Below are positions 1 to 10,811 of a stretch of 64,000 nt of DNA, in pieces; within the stretch, counting starts at the first letter, position 1, and every line of letters begins with the position of its first letter. The notes below the pieces were generated by a model. That model ran no database searches and had not been told where the DNA came from. It saw only the letters and a list, made by a program, of their open reading frames with translations. This DNA comes from Pteria penguin (Eukaryota; Mollusca; Bivalvia; Pterioida; Pteriidae), in contig CM068586.1 of assembly GCA_035048485.1 (NCBI GenBank), positions 52,318,167-52,382,166 on the forward strand, read 5' to 3'. The translations under genes and the position numbers were made by a program.

Positions 1-450
1 TTGACTAAAGCCCTTTCCCTCCGGCATGGGGCATATGCCGCTCACAATCTCTTTCCATTTCTATCTGTCCTGGGGATCCCGCACGATTGTGTGCCAACTA
101 TGTTTGCTTTCCATCGTTTCCTGCTCTATGCTTCTACGCCAGGTGTCGCTTTGTCGTTCTCTCCTCCTCTTGCCTTGGGGGATCCATCGCAAGGCTCGCC
201 GAGTGATTGATCCTTCGTCTTTTCTCAGGGTCCATTTCCACCATAATCTCCGGATCTGTTGACGAAGGACTGGATTTGTCTGTATGAGGCTTCTGTTGTG
301 CGCCAAGTCTCAGCTCCATAAAACAACACAGACTTCACATAGGAGTTCAAGATTCGGAACTTGGCGTTTGTAGCTATCTCCGTTGATCGCCACACTTTGT
401 TGGGAAGACTGAATGCTGATCTTGCTTTGGCTGTTTCTCCCTATTGATCT
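1..450 (-). mobile_element. LINE reverse-transcriptase C-terminal remnant
   Basis: Read on the minus strand, this stretch gives pieces of the C-terminal region of a non-LTR retrotransposon ORF2: a segment with FYGAETWRTTEA, then a shifted frame with LRRIR-like basic residues and the block GKRRRERQSDTWRR. This order (GAETW, a basic TLRK block, GKRxRGR..TWRR) is typical of LINE polyproteins after the RT core. A frame change near position 230 shows it is decayed, and the 3' end runs off the window start. Confidence 0.6.
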
Positions 451-549
451 ATACATGTAATTCATATTATCACATGTTATAGAGATCTGACCCCAGGGTC
501 ACAACCATTTATATTGGTTTAAACAATGCGTATTCAAGAAACGTTAGAA

Positions 550-635
550 TATTTACCACTAAAGTCATTCCAAGCTACATATTTACCACTAAAGTCATTC
601 CAAGCTACATATTTACCATTAAAGTCATACATATT
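550..635. repeat. 30-bp tandem repeat, about 3 copies
   Basis: A 30-base unit beginning ATTTACCACTAAAGTCATTC repeats at 551, 581 and 611, the last copy partial and diverged. Confidence 0.85.
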
Positions 636-978
636 TCTACACATTTTGTACAAGGAATCATCTCCTTAATTTTCTTATTTGATTTTAAGGTAAGCAGAAC
701 TGACAAACATGAAAAAAGAAGAAATAAATAAAAAAATAAAAACCCAAACTAAAAAATAAACAAGAGATGTTTGTAAAACACATATGACCCCCTTCAGTTA
801 CTATACTGTACAACTGTATATAGTAATCCATGCACTAAGTGACATTTGACCTTTTGACCTGAGAATCAATAGGGGTCATCTACCACTCATAACCAACCCA
901 TAATATGAAATTTCTCGCATTTCACAAAATCGCGCCCAAAAATGATCCCTGCAGATGGATCGATGGACAGACGGACAA

Positions 979-1260
979 ATAGTCGACAATCCTCTTAATG
1001 TACATATTTATACATCAAAATCATCATTATAGAAAGAAAGGGAAGGTGAGGCAATCCTCTAGATGTACAAATGTCAAGATAAAAAAAAAACACTCTATAG
1101 AAACAGGGACGTATGTACTTCCCTGGTAGAAATAAATAAAAAGTTTACAATCCTCTAAATGTACACATTTTAATATTAAAAGCATCATAATGGAAAGTAA
1201 TATTTGGCAATCTTCTAGATGTAAAATGTACACGTCAATATCAAAAGCACAATTACAGAA
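979..1260. repeat. Diverged ~70-bp tandem repeat, about 4 copies
   Basis: The motif CAATCCTCTARATGTACA recurs at about 988, 1051, 1149 and 1207, each followed by an A-rich stretch and a CATCATTATAGAAA-like block. Short minus-strand frames with a repeated VHLEDC are a by-product. The rest of 636-1400 holds no gene I can support. Confidence 0.6.
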
Positions 1261-1399
1261 ACAAAATACAAAAAAAAAAATATAGCATTCATGATATTAT
1301 CATTTGTTTTATGATATTGATATGTATTTCGCAGCAGTTGATAATGTAGTGCATCATTATCATCACTAACGGAAGTACGTCGAAGGTGAAGGCGGAAAT

Positions 1400-2519
1400 C
1401 AACACCCCAATCTTCCGTCATCTACTCCGCTTGGTACCAATGCCGAGAATTCTATTGCAAACCATGTTCAGACAGCCATCTGACTTTTAAATCGTTAGAA
1501 AAACATAATGTATTTAGACTTCATCTACCCGCAATTACTCAGTCAGAAAGTAATGAGTACGAAATTGCCTATTTTTTCCTGAAAACAGAAAGCGGTGATC
1601 CACCATATGCGGCGCAGGTAGCCTCGAAAAGCAGGAGCGACGAAGCCGTACGTCAAAGCAAACGGACAGCTTTGCCAAGGAATGACAAGAAATCGACAAA
1701 ACAACATGCTGATCCTGGTGAGCTGAAAGCCGAACACTGGAAAAAAACATCAGTGTGAATAGTTTTCAAGATGAAAAAGATGTTGGAATCAATGGTGTAC
1801 TGACCGTAGCTGGTAAAGTCGTCGTAGTAGATGATGCTAACAAGATGCTCAAGTTGTTTGATGATAGCGGTACTTACCTGTCATCTACTGCACTCAGTGC
1901 TTCTACATGGGGGATCACAAGTGACAGTAACGACACATTCGCTACATGCGGCGACGACGACAGAGTGTACATATGGAATATACACGGCCAGACAATAGTT
2001 ACATATGACGTCAACTATGACGCGTACGGTATCCACTATAACCAGACATACTACTGCGTGTTACACACTAGGGACAATATCATCACCATCATGGGGAGAC
2101 GGGGAAAACACATCAGGTACATCACAATCGAGGAGGCATTTGGGAAGGAGATAGAATTCGGGTATGATATCTAAATGGATCAGAAGTCCCATGCCATATA
2201 CGTGCCATGCCAGGATGAAAGTAGAGGAGTACTATGTGTGTGTGTGGAGGGCGAGGTGCTATGGTTTACTCCCCTGTCAAGTCAACCCTGTGGTATAACG
2301 GGAATACGCGGCGTCTTGTGTGTAGTGGATGTCTTTGAGAGTTGTCTACATCTATTATCAACAGCGGGGAAGTATGAACATATACTGCTGGAGAAGGATG
2401 ATCTGAACGGAAAGCCAGACCATGTAAACTATGATTGTCAAAGAGAAAGACTGTATGTCAGCTTTTTTAACCCTGAAAACAAACGTCACGTGATATCAGT
2501 GTACTCTGTCACATATTAA
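1400..2519 (+). pseudogene. B-box/beta-propeller family member, copy 1, disabled
   Basis: Homologous along its length to the intact copies at 45,602 and 62,122. The start codon and first zinc ligands are gone. In the remaining B-box, IYSAWYQCREFYCKPC shows a zinc-ligand Cys changed to Trp. A frameshift and stop fall near 1,755, between the linker (ALPRNDKKSTKQ) and the propeller, which resumes as NSFQDEKDVG. The Tyr codon of the conserved D-I-Y-M-D-Q stretch is TAA at 2,172-2,174. After it the frame stays open (MDQKSHAIYVPC...VISVYSVTY) to 2,519. The lesions make a full-length product impossible. The propeller halves remain open, so decay is probably recent. Confidence 0.8.
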
Positions 2520-2780
2520 ATAGCTGTAGATAGCATACACTAGGACTTTCACTGTATAGACAGGTCATAAAATTTTATGGGAGTTACTTCCCTTGTGACA
2601 AGTTGTCTGCTATCTTTGAGGCATATAACTGAATAATTGTTCACAAATCAACCAAATTATGTAGGTAATATCTCCAAACTAGGAATCATTCCTTTGTTTT
2701 TGCAATGCTTGTACGAATTTTGCAGCATTAGGCATTGTAAAAAAAGTTTCTAAAAGTGTAAATATTAATAACTTTCTAAA

Positions 2781-3060
2781 TTGATTGATTGATTGATTGA
2801 TTGATTTTTGTTTAACGTCACACCACCAATATTTCACGTATATGGTGACGGCATCCGCCTAATGCGGGGCATACAAATTTTGACCTTTGCAACGAACCCA
2901 CCCAAAGCAGTGAGGGATCTTTAACGTGCCATGCATACCATGACACGGGGCCTCGGTTTTTACTGTATTATCCGAAAGACGGGACACCGGCATGACCAGA
3001 GCGGGACTCGAACCCCGGCCTCCGGATCAGGAGGCGAGCGCGATACCAGCCCCGCCGGCT
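2781..3060 (-). mobile_element. tRNA-derived SINE, family 1
   Basis: Minus-strand SINE: the tRNA-like head is at the right end (B-box complement in GGGACTCGAACCCCGGCC), the body contains GGTGACGGCATCCGCC, and a TGAT-repeat tail lies at 2,781-2,805. The same body occurs at 6.6, 8.2, 29.1, 39.1 and 40.0 kb. Confidence 0.85.
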
Positions 3061-3439
3061 TAATAACCATCTAAAAGCATTAAACATAGTATGAATACGA
3101 GTCAAAGCATCATGCTTGACCACAGAATGGCCAACAACGGGAGGTAACTCCATCTAAATTACTGCTAAAGAAACCTATTTACAATATATTTTGATTCGAA
3201 TGTCGGGTAACATCGATAGACAGAGGAACTTTAAATTTTACAGCGCATATACACATTTGCACCCTTATCTAAAAGCAATAAAAATGCTTGTTACATAGCG
3301 TTTACACGAGAGTATAGAAGAGACTTAAATTTCACATTCTTTTTATATGGGATCACATGACATAATTCAAAGACCTAAAGGATGAAATCCATTTTATGTT
3401 GAAATGTTCCACTTATCATAACTAAGAATATAATTTTTG

Positions 3440-3690
3440 AAACCTAACTATTTTCGAAGACCTTCTGTCTTTAAATTAGTTCAACTGCTTAGCTGATAGT
3501 TCAAATAAATTTTCAAGACAGTATCTTAAATTTTCAAGATTGTAAGTTAAATTTTTAAGATCGTTAAGTTCAAAATTCTAGTTAGTAAGTTGAAATTTCA
3601 GGATAGTTTCTTGAATTTTCAAGATAGTATCTTGAATTTACAAGATAGTTAAGTTGAAATTTCAAGTTAGTAAGTGGAATTTTCAAGATA
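3440..3690. repeat. Degenerate tandem repeat with self-complementary unit
   Basis: Units of roughly 22-25 bases resembling TTTTCAAGATAGTATCTTGAA recur about ten times with drift (also as AAGTTGAAATTTCAAG). The unit is partly palindromic, so single strands could form serial small hairpins. No coding potential. Confidence 0.6.
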
Positions 3691-3947
3691 AATGAAAAAT
3701 TACGTGGCCCTAATTGGTTTCCATAGGGGACCCCTTACAAACGTAAAATAATTACGTTGATGCTGATCTATCAATATAACCGACTGTAACATATCCGACA
3801 TCATAGACTGCCTTGTTTACAATTCTTGCTCGTACAGATGATTTTCAAATGCAGTAAATTTGATTGAAGTTACTTCCATTTTCCGCCGTCTTTTTTTTTT
3901 TACAACACTTATGCGATACTTGAACCATGTTTTCAAGAAGTGTACAT

Positions 3948-4073
3948 CAGTAGCGGATTTCGCCACATATTTACAAGTAAAAATCAAGATTTGGCACCAA
4001 AAATGACTGAGTAGTTTGGCTAATATACATGTGTCCCCCCCCCCCTTTTTCGGAAATCCTGGATCCGCCACTG
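3948..4073. mobile_element. Short MITE-like repeat, CAGTGGCG..CGCCACTG family
   Basis: Begins CAGTAGCGGATTTCG and ends GATCCGCCACTG. The same core (ACATATTTAC...AAAATC..GATTTGGCACCAAAA...GTAGTTTGGCTAATA) is found at 10,960-11,138 and 38,312-38,471. Non-coding. Confidence 0.75.
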
Positions 4074-4166
4074 AATATGAAGCTAAAATTACACTTCACC
4101 ACCTCACTTCCAAGATTGTGGACAAGGGAAGCAACTCCAATTAAATATCTATAATATGAAAACTAG

Positions 4167-4405
4167 CTATACTGTCGGATTTCGGGCGCTACAAAATACT
4201 GGAGGCCTATAACCAGTACATGGGCATGGATCAAGAAATTTTGTTGAGGAGTCCATACCATATAGAGTTTTAGAGACAATTAAATGCATATAGCAGGTAC
4301 CACAAATGAATGCCTCGTCCTCGGTGTTTAGAATGACGCCAATATCGCTCTGACCATAGGCTGCAAGAACAGCTGGGTTCACGTGCAATTCATAGAAATT
4401 GCTGA
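4167..4405 (-). pseudogene. Unrecognised exon-like open frame
   Basis: A minus-strand open stretch preceded by an acceptor-like pyrimidine-CAG near 4,406 reads FYELHVNPAVLAAYGQSD and later FICGTCYMHL and CPCTGYRPPVFC. The paired cysteines hint at a zinc-binding protein or element remnant. No start, neighbour exon or known family could be assigned, so this may be a relic or chance. Confidence 0.2.
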
Positions 4406-5105
4406 AAACATCTCAAAATTTACGGAAAATAACCTTTTTTATGTTAAGTACATATGTTACCCATACTTTCACCAATATTTATACCAGTAGTTTCTATTTT
4501 AACCAAATCACGGCATATTTCTTTTATGTCTCGCGCGATTCCTTCATTTGCTAGACGCCATTTTAACACATTGTAAATGAACAGAATCTAGTTTATACAT
4601 ATTTCTTGCATTTTTCCCTTGGATTAGGAACAATGAATACGAGGCAAAACACTTAGCATGACCATGTAGCTGTACGTGCGAGGAGGGGTGTTGAGGGTGG
4701 TGTGTTTTGACGCTGAATACCTTAGTCGATCCCGGTGCCCTCAGTCTCGAGCCAAGCGCCTAAACGATTAAGCTACGTCAGCTAGATGTTTTATTCTAAA
4801 ACTTCATGACTGAGCATACTTCACAAGCAGGGTAGCCATTGTTATTATCAATAAGTATATAGAAACTAATATCATGACTCTTAGATGGTGGTTTAATCGT
4901 GAGAATGAATAAGATATATATGATATAAACATAACATACATAAAAAACCAAGGTGAAAAACACATTTCATTGATAAAATTTAAAGTAGATGAATATTTAT
5001 GAAATAAATACTTGCTTCATTATGAACGATCAGGGAAGATAAAAAGTCAAAAGACAAACAATGAAGTAAATCAGTATATGGGACCAAAAAAAAAAGTAAG
5101 ACAGT

Positions 5106-5372
5106 ATGGCGGAGGAATACTCAAGTGGAGAAAGGAACGGTGAGAAATGGATAATTACCCCAAAGGGAGTAGAAGATATGGGTGTATTGGAGGAAAGTGC
5201 AATACTTCTGGATAAATGTCAACAGGATGTTATTACCATTCAACACAGTACCACAGACTTGGAAAAGGAAACCAAGACTGATGTAATCTTAGAAATGAAG
5301 CAAAACCATAGTCTTCTGTATAACGTGACAGACCACCCTCCCATTGCACTGTCTGCATTATCTGGGATACAA
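5106..5372 (+). CDS. SLC23 exon 1 (cytosolic N-terminus)
   Basis: ATG at 5,106 opens 89 codons ending LLYNVTDHPPIALSALSGIQ. This corresponds to the family's YxIxDxPPxxxxxLLGLQ segment just before the first membrane helix. The donor CAA|GTAAGT gives phase 0. The start is the first ATG in the open frame and is preceded by a purine-rich stretch. Confidence 0.75.
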
Positions 5373-5805
5373 GTAAGTATGGAGCGCCATGAGTGCCTTA
5401 AGATGCCTGTTGTTATGTCAGTCTTTATTTGGCATAACAGTGGAAGGTAATGATATAATATATATCATTACCACCCCCTGTTATATGTCCAGTTTACAGA
5501 CTGATATTAAAACAGCCATCTTAAGACGGTTATGGCGTTCCATTTACTAAAAAAAGCCATTAGATTGATCCCAGTCTCTTGTATGTAATATATATATTCA
5601 TAAATGTATTTTAAATATAACTTTGTTGTATATAATATGCGTTTCTCTAATGCTTTTACAATATCGAAAGTATGACTGGGAGAATATAATAAATAATTAT
5701 TTATGAAAACACAAAACACAGATTTGGTAAATCTGCAAAGTTATCTTCCCTACAAATAGTGTTCTGAATATATCACATTCACATACATAAAGTGTTTGAT
5801 GTTTG

Positions 5806-6053
5806 AATCTTGTTTAACCTCACACATCGGTTATTGCACTTATTGGGACTTGTCCTTCGCAACTGACCCAACCGAAGCAGTGTAGGAACTTTTCTGCGCC
5901 ATGACAACCGTGATATAGATGAAATCTGCCTAGCCCGGAACACCCCTCCCAAAAAAACCCAAAACAACCCAGCAACAACAATAATACCACTGGGATTCGA
6001 ACCAGGGACCTCTTGACTACAACCCAACACATAACCGATTGAGCTGGAATAAC
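5806..6053 (-). mobile_element. Diverged tRNA-derived SINE-like repeat
   Basis: The right end carries a minus-strand tRNA-like head (complement of GGTTCGAATCCC at 5,993-6,006, A-box-like CCGATTGAGCTGG near 6,035). The left body is distantly similar to family 1 (CAACTGACCCAACCGAAGCAG). It occupies much of the intron where the missing SLC23 exon should be. Confidence 0.55.
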
Positions 6054-6146
6054 ATATACATGTACATATACTTTTTTGTTTCAGCACATGCTATTGTCTA
6101 TCTCCTCTTGCCATTTTGTAGGAATAGGGCAAGGACAAGTGTAAGT

Positions 6147-6320
6147 GTGGTTGCTTCCTTCATGTAATTTGTCTGTAAATACACAGTGGTTGCTTCGACG
6201 TGTAATTTGCCTGCAGATAAACCGATGTTGCTTTTCTCGTGTAATTTGCCAGTAGATATGGCCATGGTTGTAACCTCGTGTAATTTACCTGTAGATGAGT
6301 TATGGTTGGTTTTCTTGTGC
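6147..6320. repeat. ~40-bp tandem repeat, 4-5 diverged copies
   Basis: The block CGTGTAATTTGCCTGTAGAT recurs about every 40 bases immediately upstream of SLC23 exon 3. Confidence 0.7.
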
Positions 6321-6343
6321 AATCATAAATTTACATTTTTCAG

Positions 6344-6444
6344 GTTGCCGTTACTCCAGGGACCTGCTGATGACTATCTTGTTCCATTGTTGACTATGAA
6401 ATACCTGAATCCGGACAAGTGTTCATTTCCAATGGATGTAAATC
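6344..6444 (+). CDS. SLC23 exon 3
   Basis: Follows acceptor TTTTTCAG. Encodes (R)LPLLQGPADDYLVPLLTMKYLNPDKC, the family's R-L-P-L-x-Q-G/A signature and following helix. The leading G completes a codon from a phase-2 exon that is not found upstream. The chosen donor C|GTAGGC gives phase 1, matching the next exon. Confidence 0.75.
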
Positions 6445-6592
6445 GTAGGCAAAACATTTATTTTATGCAGTCTGTGATACGGCTGCATTTTTATAAAATA
6501 ATTCGAACGAAAGATAAGGCATGGCATAACTTTCTTGACCATAGTGGCACACCATACATTCCTGTTACGGAGAGTATTATATGTAGTTATTC

Positions 6593-6870
6593 ATTGATTG
6601 ATTGATTATTGTTTTACGTCACACCACGATTATTTCACGTATACGGTGACGGCATCTGCCTGATGCATCGCATAAAATTTTTTTTACCTTTGCAACGGAC
6701 CCACCCGAAACAGCGAGGGATCTTTTACATGCCACGCTTACCGTGACACGGGACCTCGGTTTTTACTGTCTCATCCGGAAGACGAAACACCGATGTGCCC
6801 ACGGCGGGAGTCGAACCCGGGACCTCCAGGTCACAAGATGAGCACCTCATCCACTGGGCCACATCGGCTT
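6593..6870 (-). mobile_element. tRNA-derived SINE, family 1
   Basis: Complete minus-strand copy: TGAT tail at the left, GGTGACGGCATCTGCC body, and a tRNA-like head ending CACATCGGC at the right. Confidence 0.85.
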
Positions 6871-7309
6871 TATTGTACATGTATGTAGTAACATACGCAT
6901 ACTATGATCTAAAGTCCTGAAGATCCGTCGAAATCTTCAAAAGATGAATGTCAGTTGTGTTTGGTATGCTTATGGCGTGTGACCTTGGGACACAATGATG
7001 GGTCATTCTTATTGAGGAAGTCATACAAGGTATAATAAAAATGGGATTTAGCACAGTAAGTCAAGGTAGTCAAAGTCGTAATTTGGATCCCTGAGTAAAT
7101 TTGATATAATATATGGGTTGACATCAACTATAATTGTCAAAAATTTTCATAGTCTTTATTTTTTAGAATACTTTTCATTATATGTATTCAATAGTGACAT
7201 ATATTTCCCCAGGAATTAAAAAGTACAAGATATGATTTCTTTGATATTGGAGTCCTTTTTATAGTAAATTATTATTTTTTTTTTTGCTATTGATGTCATG
7301 CTTTGGTTT

Positions 7310-7350
7310 TGTGTGTGTGCGTGTGTGTGTGTGTGTGCGTGCGTGTGTGT
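7310..7350. repeat. (GT)n microsatellite
   Basis: GTGTGTGCGTGTG-type dinucleotide run interrupted by a few GC steps. Confidence 0.9.
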
Positions 7351-7479
7351 TTGTGTTAGGGGGGTATACCTCTCTTTTTTGGGATTTTGGGATGATGAAG
7401 TTTGAGGATTTTGCAAAACTGTCCTTCCTTCACAGAATAGCCTCGTACATAACCGTGTCGGAATAATCCATTTATCTAA

Positions 7480-7923
7480 CAGGGGCGTAGCTGCCTATAC
7501 GCTAGCACGCCGTGGCGTGCACATCACGGGGACAAAAAAAAAAAAAAAAAAAAAAAAATTAAAATGTGACTCAAAGATATCGATATCATATTACAACTCG
7601 TAAGTGTCCAATCAATTTGTGAAAACGTTAATCTTCAATTTTCTCAAAATCAAAAAGACTTTAATGTTAAGAGGTAGATTCAAATTCAGCTTTTATTGTG
7701 TTCGACTTTATTCTTCAATATTAAACGTCATTTCTTATGACAAAAATAGTTTCAATGTTATCAAGATGTAGTCCAGAAAGCACGATTTTGCATTGAATTT
7801 TACAAAATTTTCTCGGGGGAGACCCTCGAACCCCCACTTGCAAGAGAGGGTGATCCCATCCTTCTCTCAGAGCTGCGCGCATCTCGTGAGAAGCTTTCTT
7901 GAATATTTCTAGCTACGCCCCTG
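7480..7923. mobile_element. 444-bp MITE with terminal inverted repeats and 5-bp target duplication
   Basis: Starts CAGGGGCGTAGCT and ends AGCTACGCCCCTG, perfect inverted ends, and is flanked by TCTAA at 7,475-7,479 and 7,924-7,928. Contains an A-run (7,536-7,558) and no ORF. The ends resemble those of many hAT-like non-autonomous elements, but those usually make 8-bp duplications, so the superfamily is left open. Confidence 0.85.
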
Positions 7924-8041
7924 TCTAACAATTTAAAAAATGCCTATTTTTACAGGTAAATATATAAGGGATATTTGTCTGTGAAAATGTTCTATTATAC
8001 TACAGTGATAATATTTATGAAATTGTTGAACATTTGAACAG

Positions 8042-8136
8042 ATCCAATGAGCAACCACACCAATGGGAATGCATCCTCGCTCAATGTAACTGGAGTTGTA
8101 TCTCACGAGGAATTTATCCTGAATAATCTCAGAGAA
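8042..8136 (+). CDS. SLC23 exon 4 (glycosylated extracellular loop)
   Basis: Reads (H)PMSNHTNGNASSLNVTG and ends EEFILNNLRE. It has three N-x-S/T sites, in the position of the family's N-glycosylated loop before the LRELQG motif. Flanked by ACAG acceptor and GAA|GTAAGT donor (phase 0). Confidence 0.75.
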
Positions 8137-8228
8137 GTAAGTGTGTATAAGACATACATGTAGACAACGTTGTTCTATAATGAGAATATACATCATTGTC
8201 CGTAAGAGATATTACAGACATAAGGTTG

Positions 8229-8496
8229 AAAGATTGACTGATTTTTGTTTAACGACACATATATTTCACGTAAATGGTAACGGCATCTGCCTGATGCGGG
8301 GTATACAAATTTTGACCTTTGCAACGGACCCACCCGAAGCAGTAAAGGATCTCCAACGTGCCATGCACACCACGACACAGGACCTCGGTTTTTTACTGCC
8401 TCATCCTAAGGACAGAACACTGGCATGACCAGAGCGGGACTCGAACCCCGGCCTCCCGATCAGGAGTCCAGCGCAATACCACTAGGCCACGCCGGA
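8229..8496 (-). mobile_element. tRNA-derived SINE, family 1
   Basis: Minus-strand copy with the shared GGTAACGGCATCTGCCTGAT body and a tRNA-like head ending CCACGCCGG. Confidence 0.8.
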
Positions 8497-8514
8497 CGTA
8501 AGGCATGCCCCTAC

Positions 8515-8990
8515 TAGAAATACTAGGTGTAGCGTGACCGCAATGTCACGGAACACGAAAAATAAGGTGACGAAGTGTAGCCTGCTTTTGGTATCACAGA
8601 ACATGCATGTATCGTGACAAGGCGAAGTGTGACCAAGGTGTCATGGAACGAGTAAAGGAAGGTGGTAAGATGTAGTTGTCTTTGATGTCACGGAAGAAGA
8701 TAGAATGATCACGAGGCAAGGTGTGACCGCAGAGTCACGGAACGATTAAAGCAAGATTGTAAGGTGTAGTCTGTCTTTGATGTTACGGAACAAGATCATA
8801 TGACGACGACCGAAGTGTGGCCACGGTATCATGGAAAGAGCAAGGAAAGATGGCGAAGTTTAGTGTTATATCGAAGTCGTTGATTTAGGTACCGGTACGT
8901 TAGCTGACGAGTCGTAGACAGTGAGGTCACGGAATAAGGAACGTAAGATGCCAAGGCGATGCGTGACGGCGGTGTCACGTAACAAGTTAA
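8515..8990. repeat. Degenerate minisatellite around GTGTCACGGAAC
   Basis: The motif GTGACCG..GTCACGGAAC with spacers of about 50-60 bases recurs eight or more times with heavy divergence, as alternating longer and shorter forms. No ORF. Confidence 0.6.
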
Positions 8991-9189
8991 TAAATTACGA
9001 GGCATAGTGACAGTGGAAACTCCTGTCTGGCGTATTTGCTATAAGTAAGAAGTATATCACCAGAAAACTTACCTAAATAAGCTGGATGTCGTCAATCTTA
9101 ACCTACCTCCAAAACTTAATGAACTTATTGTATATACATGCATAGTTACTTAACTAATAAAGTGCGTTATAAGCTTGATTTCTTGCCAG

Positions 9190-9371
9190 CTTCAGGGCAG
9201 TCTGATAGGCGCTGGGTCCATCCAGTTTTTACTCGGGGCCACAAGTCTCTCAGGCGTTCTACTTCGATTCATCGGTCCCATCACTGTGGTACCCACTATT
9301 CTTCTGGCCGTCGTATTTCTAGTAAGAGCCACCACAAAGTTCGCCATGGTACACTGGGGCATCTCGATCAT
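9190..9371 (+). CDS. SLC23 exon 5 (membrane helices 3-4)
   Basis: LQGSLIGAGSIQFLLGATSL then GVLLRFIGPITVVPTILL, ending MVHWGISIM. The family-typical FIGPITVxPTI motif and HWGI are present. Acceptor TTGCCAG, donor AT|GTAAGT (phase 2). Confidence 0.9.
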
Positions 9372-9600
9372 GTAAGTACAACCACCAGGGGCGGATCCAA
9401 CATTTTTCTGGAAGTGGAAAATGTTCCAGTGAGTAGTGACTCTCTAAAAATGTGCAGGATTTTCTTTTTCTGTACATGGTATGTCCTACATTGAGCGTGC
9501 AGAAAAACAATTACACTACTAGGCTATATGAGTATGCACATCAACAGGTCAACAGCAGCTCTATTCGGCACTGGTAGAGCTGTAAAAAATAAAATAATAA

Positions 9601-9605
9601 TAATA

Positions 9606-9648
<43 letters not shown>

Positions 9649-9650
9649 AT
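9601..9650. repeat. (AAAT)n microsatellite
   Basis: About a dozen AAAT units. Confidence 0.9.
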
Positions 9651-10033
9651 ATATAAAACTTTACTGTCACAGATATCATTTAGCTGAAATATAAAAAATT
9701 TTCAGGTGTTGAATTAGCACAATATTGTAATTACATGTACGTGACTATGATTATCCAGTTACCTTCCTTTGTCTTATCAGACTGGTCTTTCTTCATTTTT
9801 AAAACTTTGTGAAAATACCTAGATAATTGAAAAACAGGTTTTTGAATTTTGAATGAATGGAAACAGGGATGCTCATCGATCGATGTGATTGAACTGAATA
9901 TGTAAAACAGTTTTTGTGAAAAAAATTTGATTTTAAAGTTTATATCACACCTCTCGCCCGTTTTCCCGAAAATAAAAAAATAGAATTATAAATATTGTTC
10001 TGTTGTATACACTTAATTTTATTTTTATTTCAG

Positions 10034-10154
10034 GGTTGCTATGATTGGTATCACCCTATCGATATATCTAGCCCATCGTAAATGTCCACTCCCGTTCTGG
10101 ACCAGGCACAAAGGCTTCCATATTGTTTATTATCCATTTCATCAAGTCTTCGCG
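10034..10154 (+). CDS. SLC23 exon 6
   Basis: VAMIGITLSIYLAHRKCPLP then FWTRHKGFHIVYYPFHQVFA: a membrane helix and cytosolic loop equivalent to the family's LPVYRWxKG...IFKMFP region. Phase 2 in, phase 0 out (GCG|GTAAAC). Confidence 0.85.
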
Positions 10155-10465
10155 GTAAACACTCAGTTATTCTATAATAATTTGTATTTGTTCTGTTTTA
10201 TATATAGACACCAATTAACAAAATAATTATCAATAGCTTGTAATGAAAATTATTCCCTTTATGAAATACTTTAATTTCTTTTTGTTATAAAATTTTGCTT
10301 TATGCGAATTCTACGTCTTACTTAAATTATGAATGGAAATGCAACCGATAGTTCCCGATTTATTGTTAAATGGCAAAATGAAATTACAGTCATACATGTA
10401 TGTATTTTGTCAACGTTAATGTTTTCATTGACACATTGTCATTTCTCCCTTGTTATTGTCGACAG

Positions 10466-10622
10466 CTTCTGATTGCGATGATCATTGGCTGGATCGTTTC
10501 TGGAATCCTAACACACTTTAATGTCATCCCAAATGACCCCCAAAGCCGGAGTTACCTCGCCAGAACCGATGCCAAGACACACATCATTGGGGAGGCACCT
10601 TGGATCAATGTCCCATATCCGG
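10466..10622 (+). CDS. SLC23 exon 7
   Basis: LLIAMIIGWIVSGILTHFNV...ARTDAK...APWINVPYPG, matching the family's ARTDA and APW-x-x-(V/I)PYP motifs. The donor G|GTACAA is phase 1. The continuation expected after PYPG is not found downstream. Confidence 0.9.
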
Positions 10623-10811
10623 GTACAAATGACATTTTCCTTGTCATAATACAGACTGCGAGTTCCTAGCTTGACCAAAGTAGCAAGTTTTTTCACTTTG
10701 GATTTATTTCGTTTGTGCTAAACCAATACATGCGAGGGGTGGTTAAACTCTAGTAGAATGGTATCATTCTAGCTCGAAACGTCAGACCCGCGCATAAGAC
10801 TTGGGTCCAAA
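10511..10811 (+). repeat. Source copy of a ~301-bp direct duplication (exon 7 and intron)
   Basis: This segment recurs almost without change exactly 1,008 bases downstream. It covers all but the first 45 bases of exon 7 and about 190 bases of intron. Confidence 0.9.

Noticed and set aside
9138..9494. A 118-residue frame over SLC23 exon 5
   Set aside because: Wrong frame; the overlapping frame has the transporter motifs and proper splice sites.
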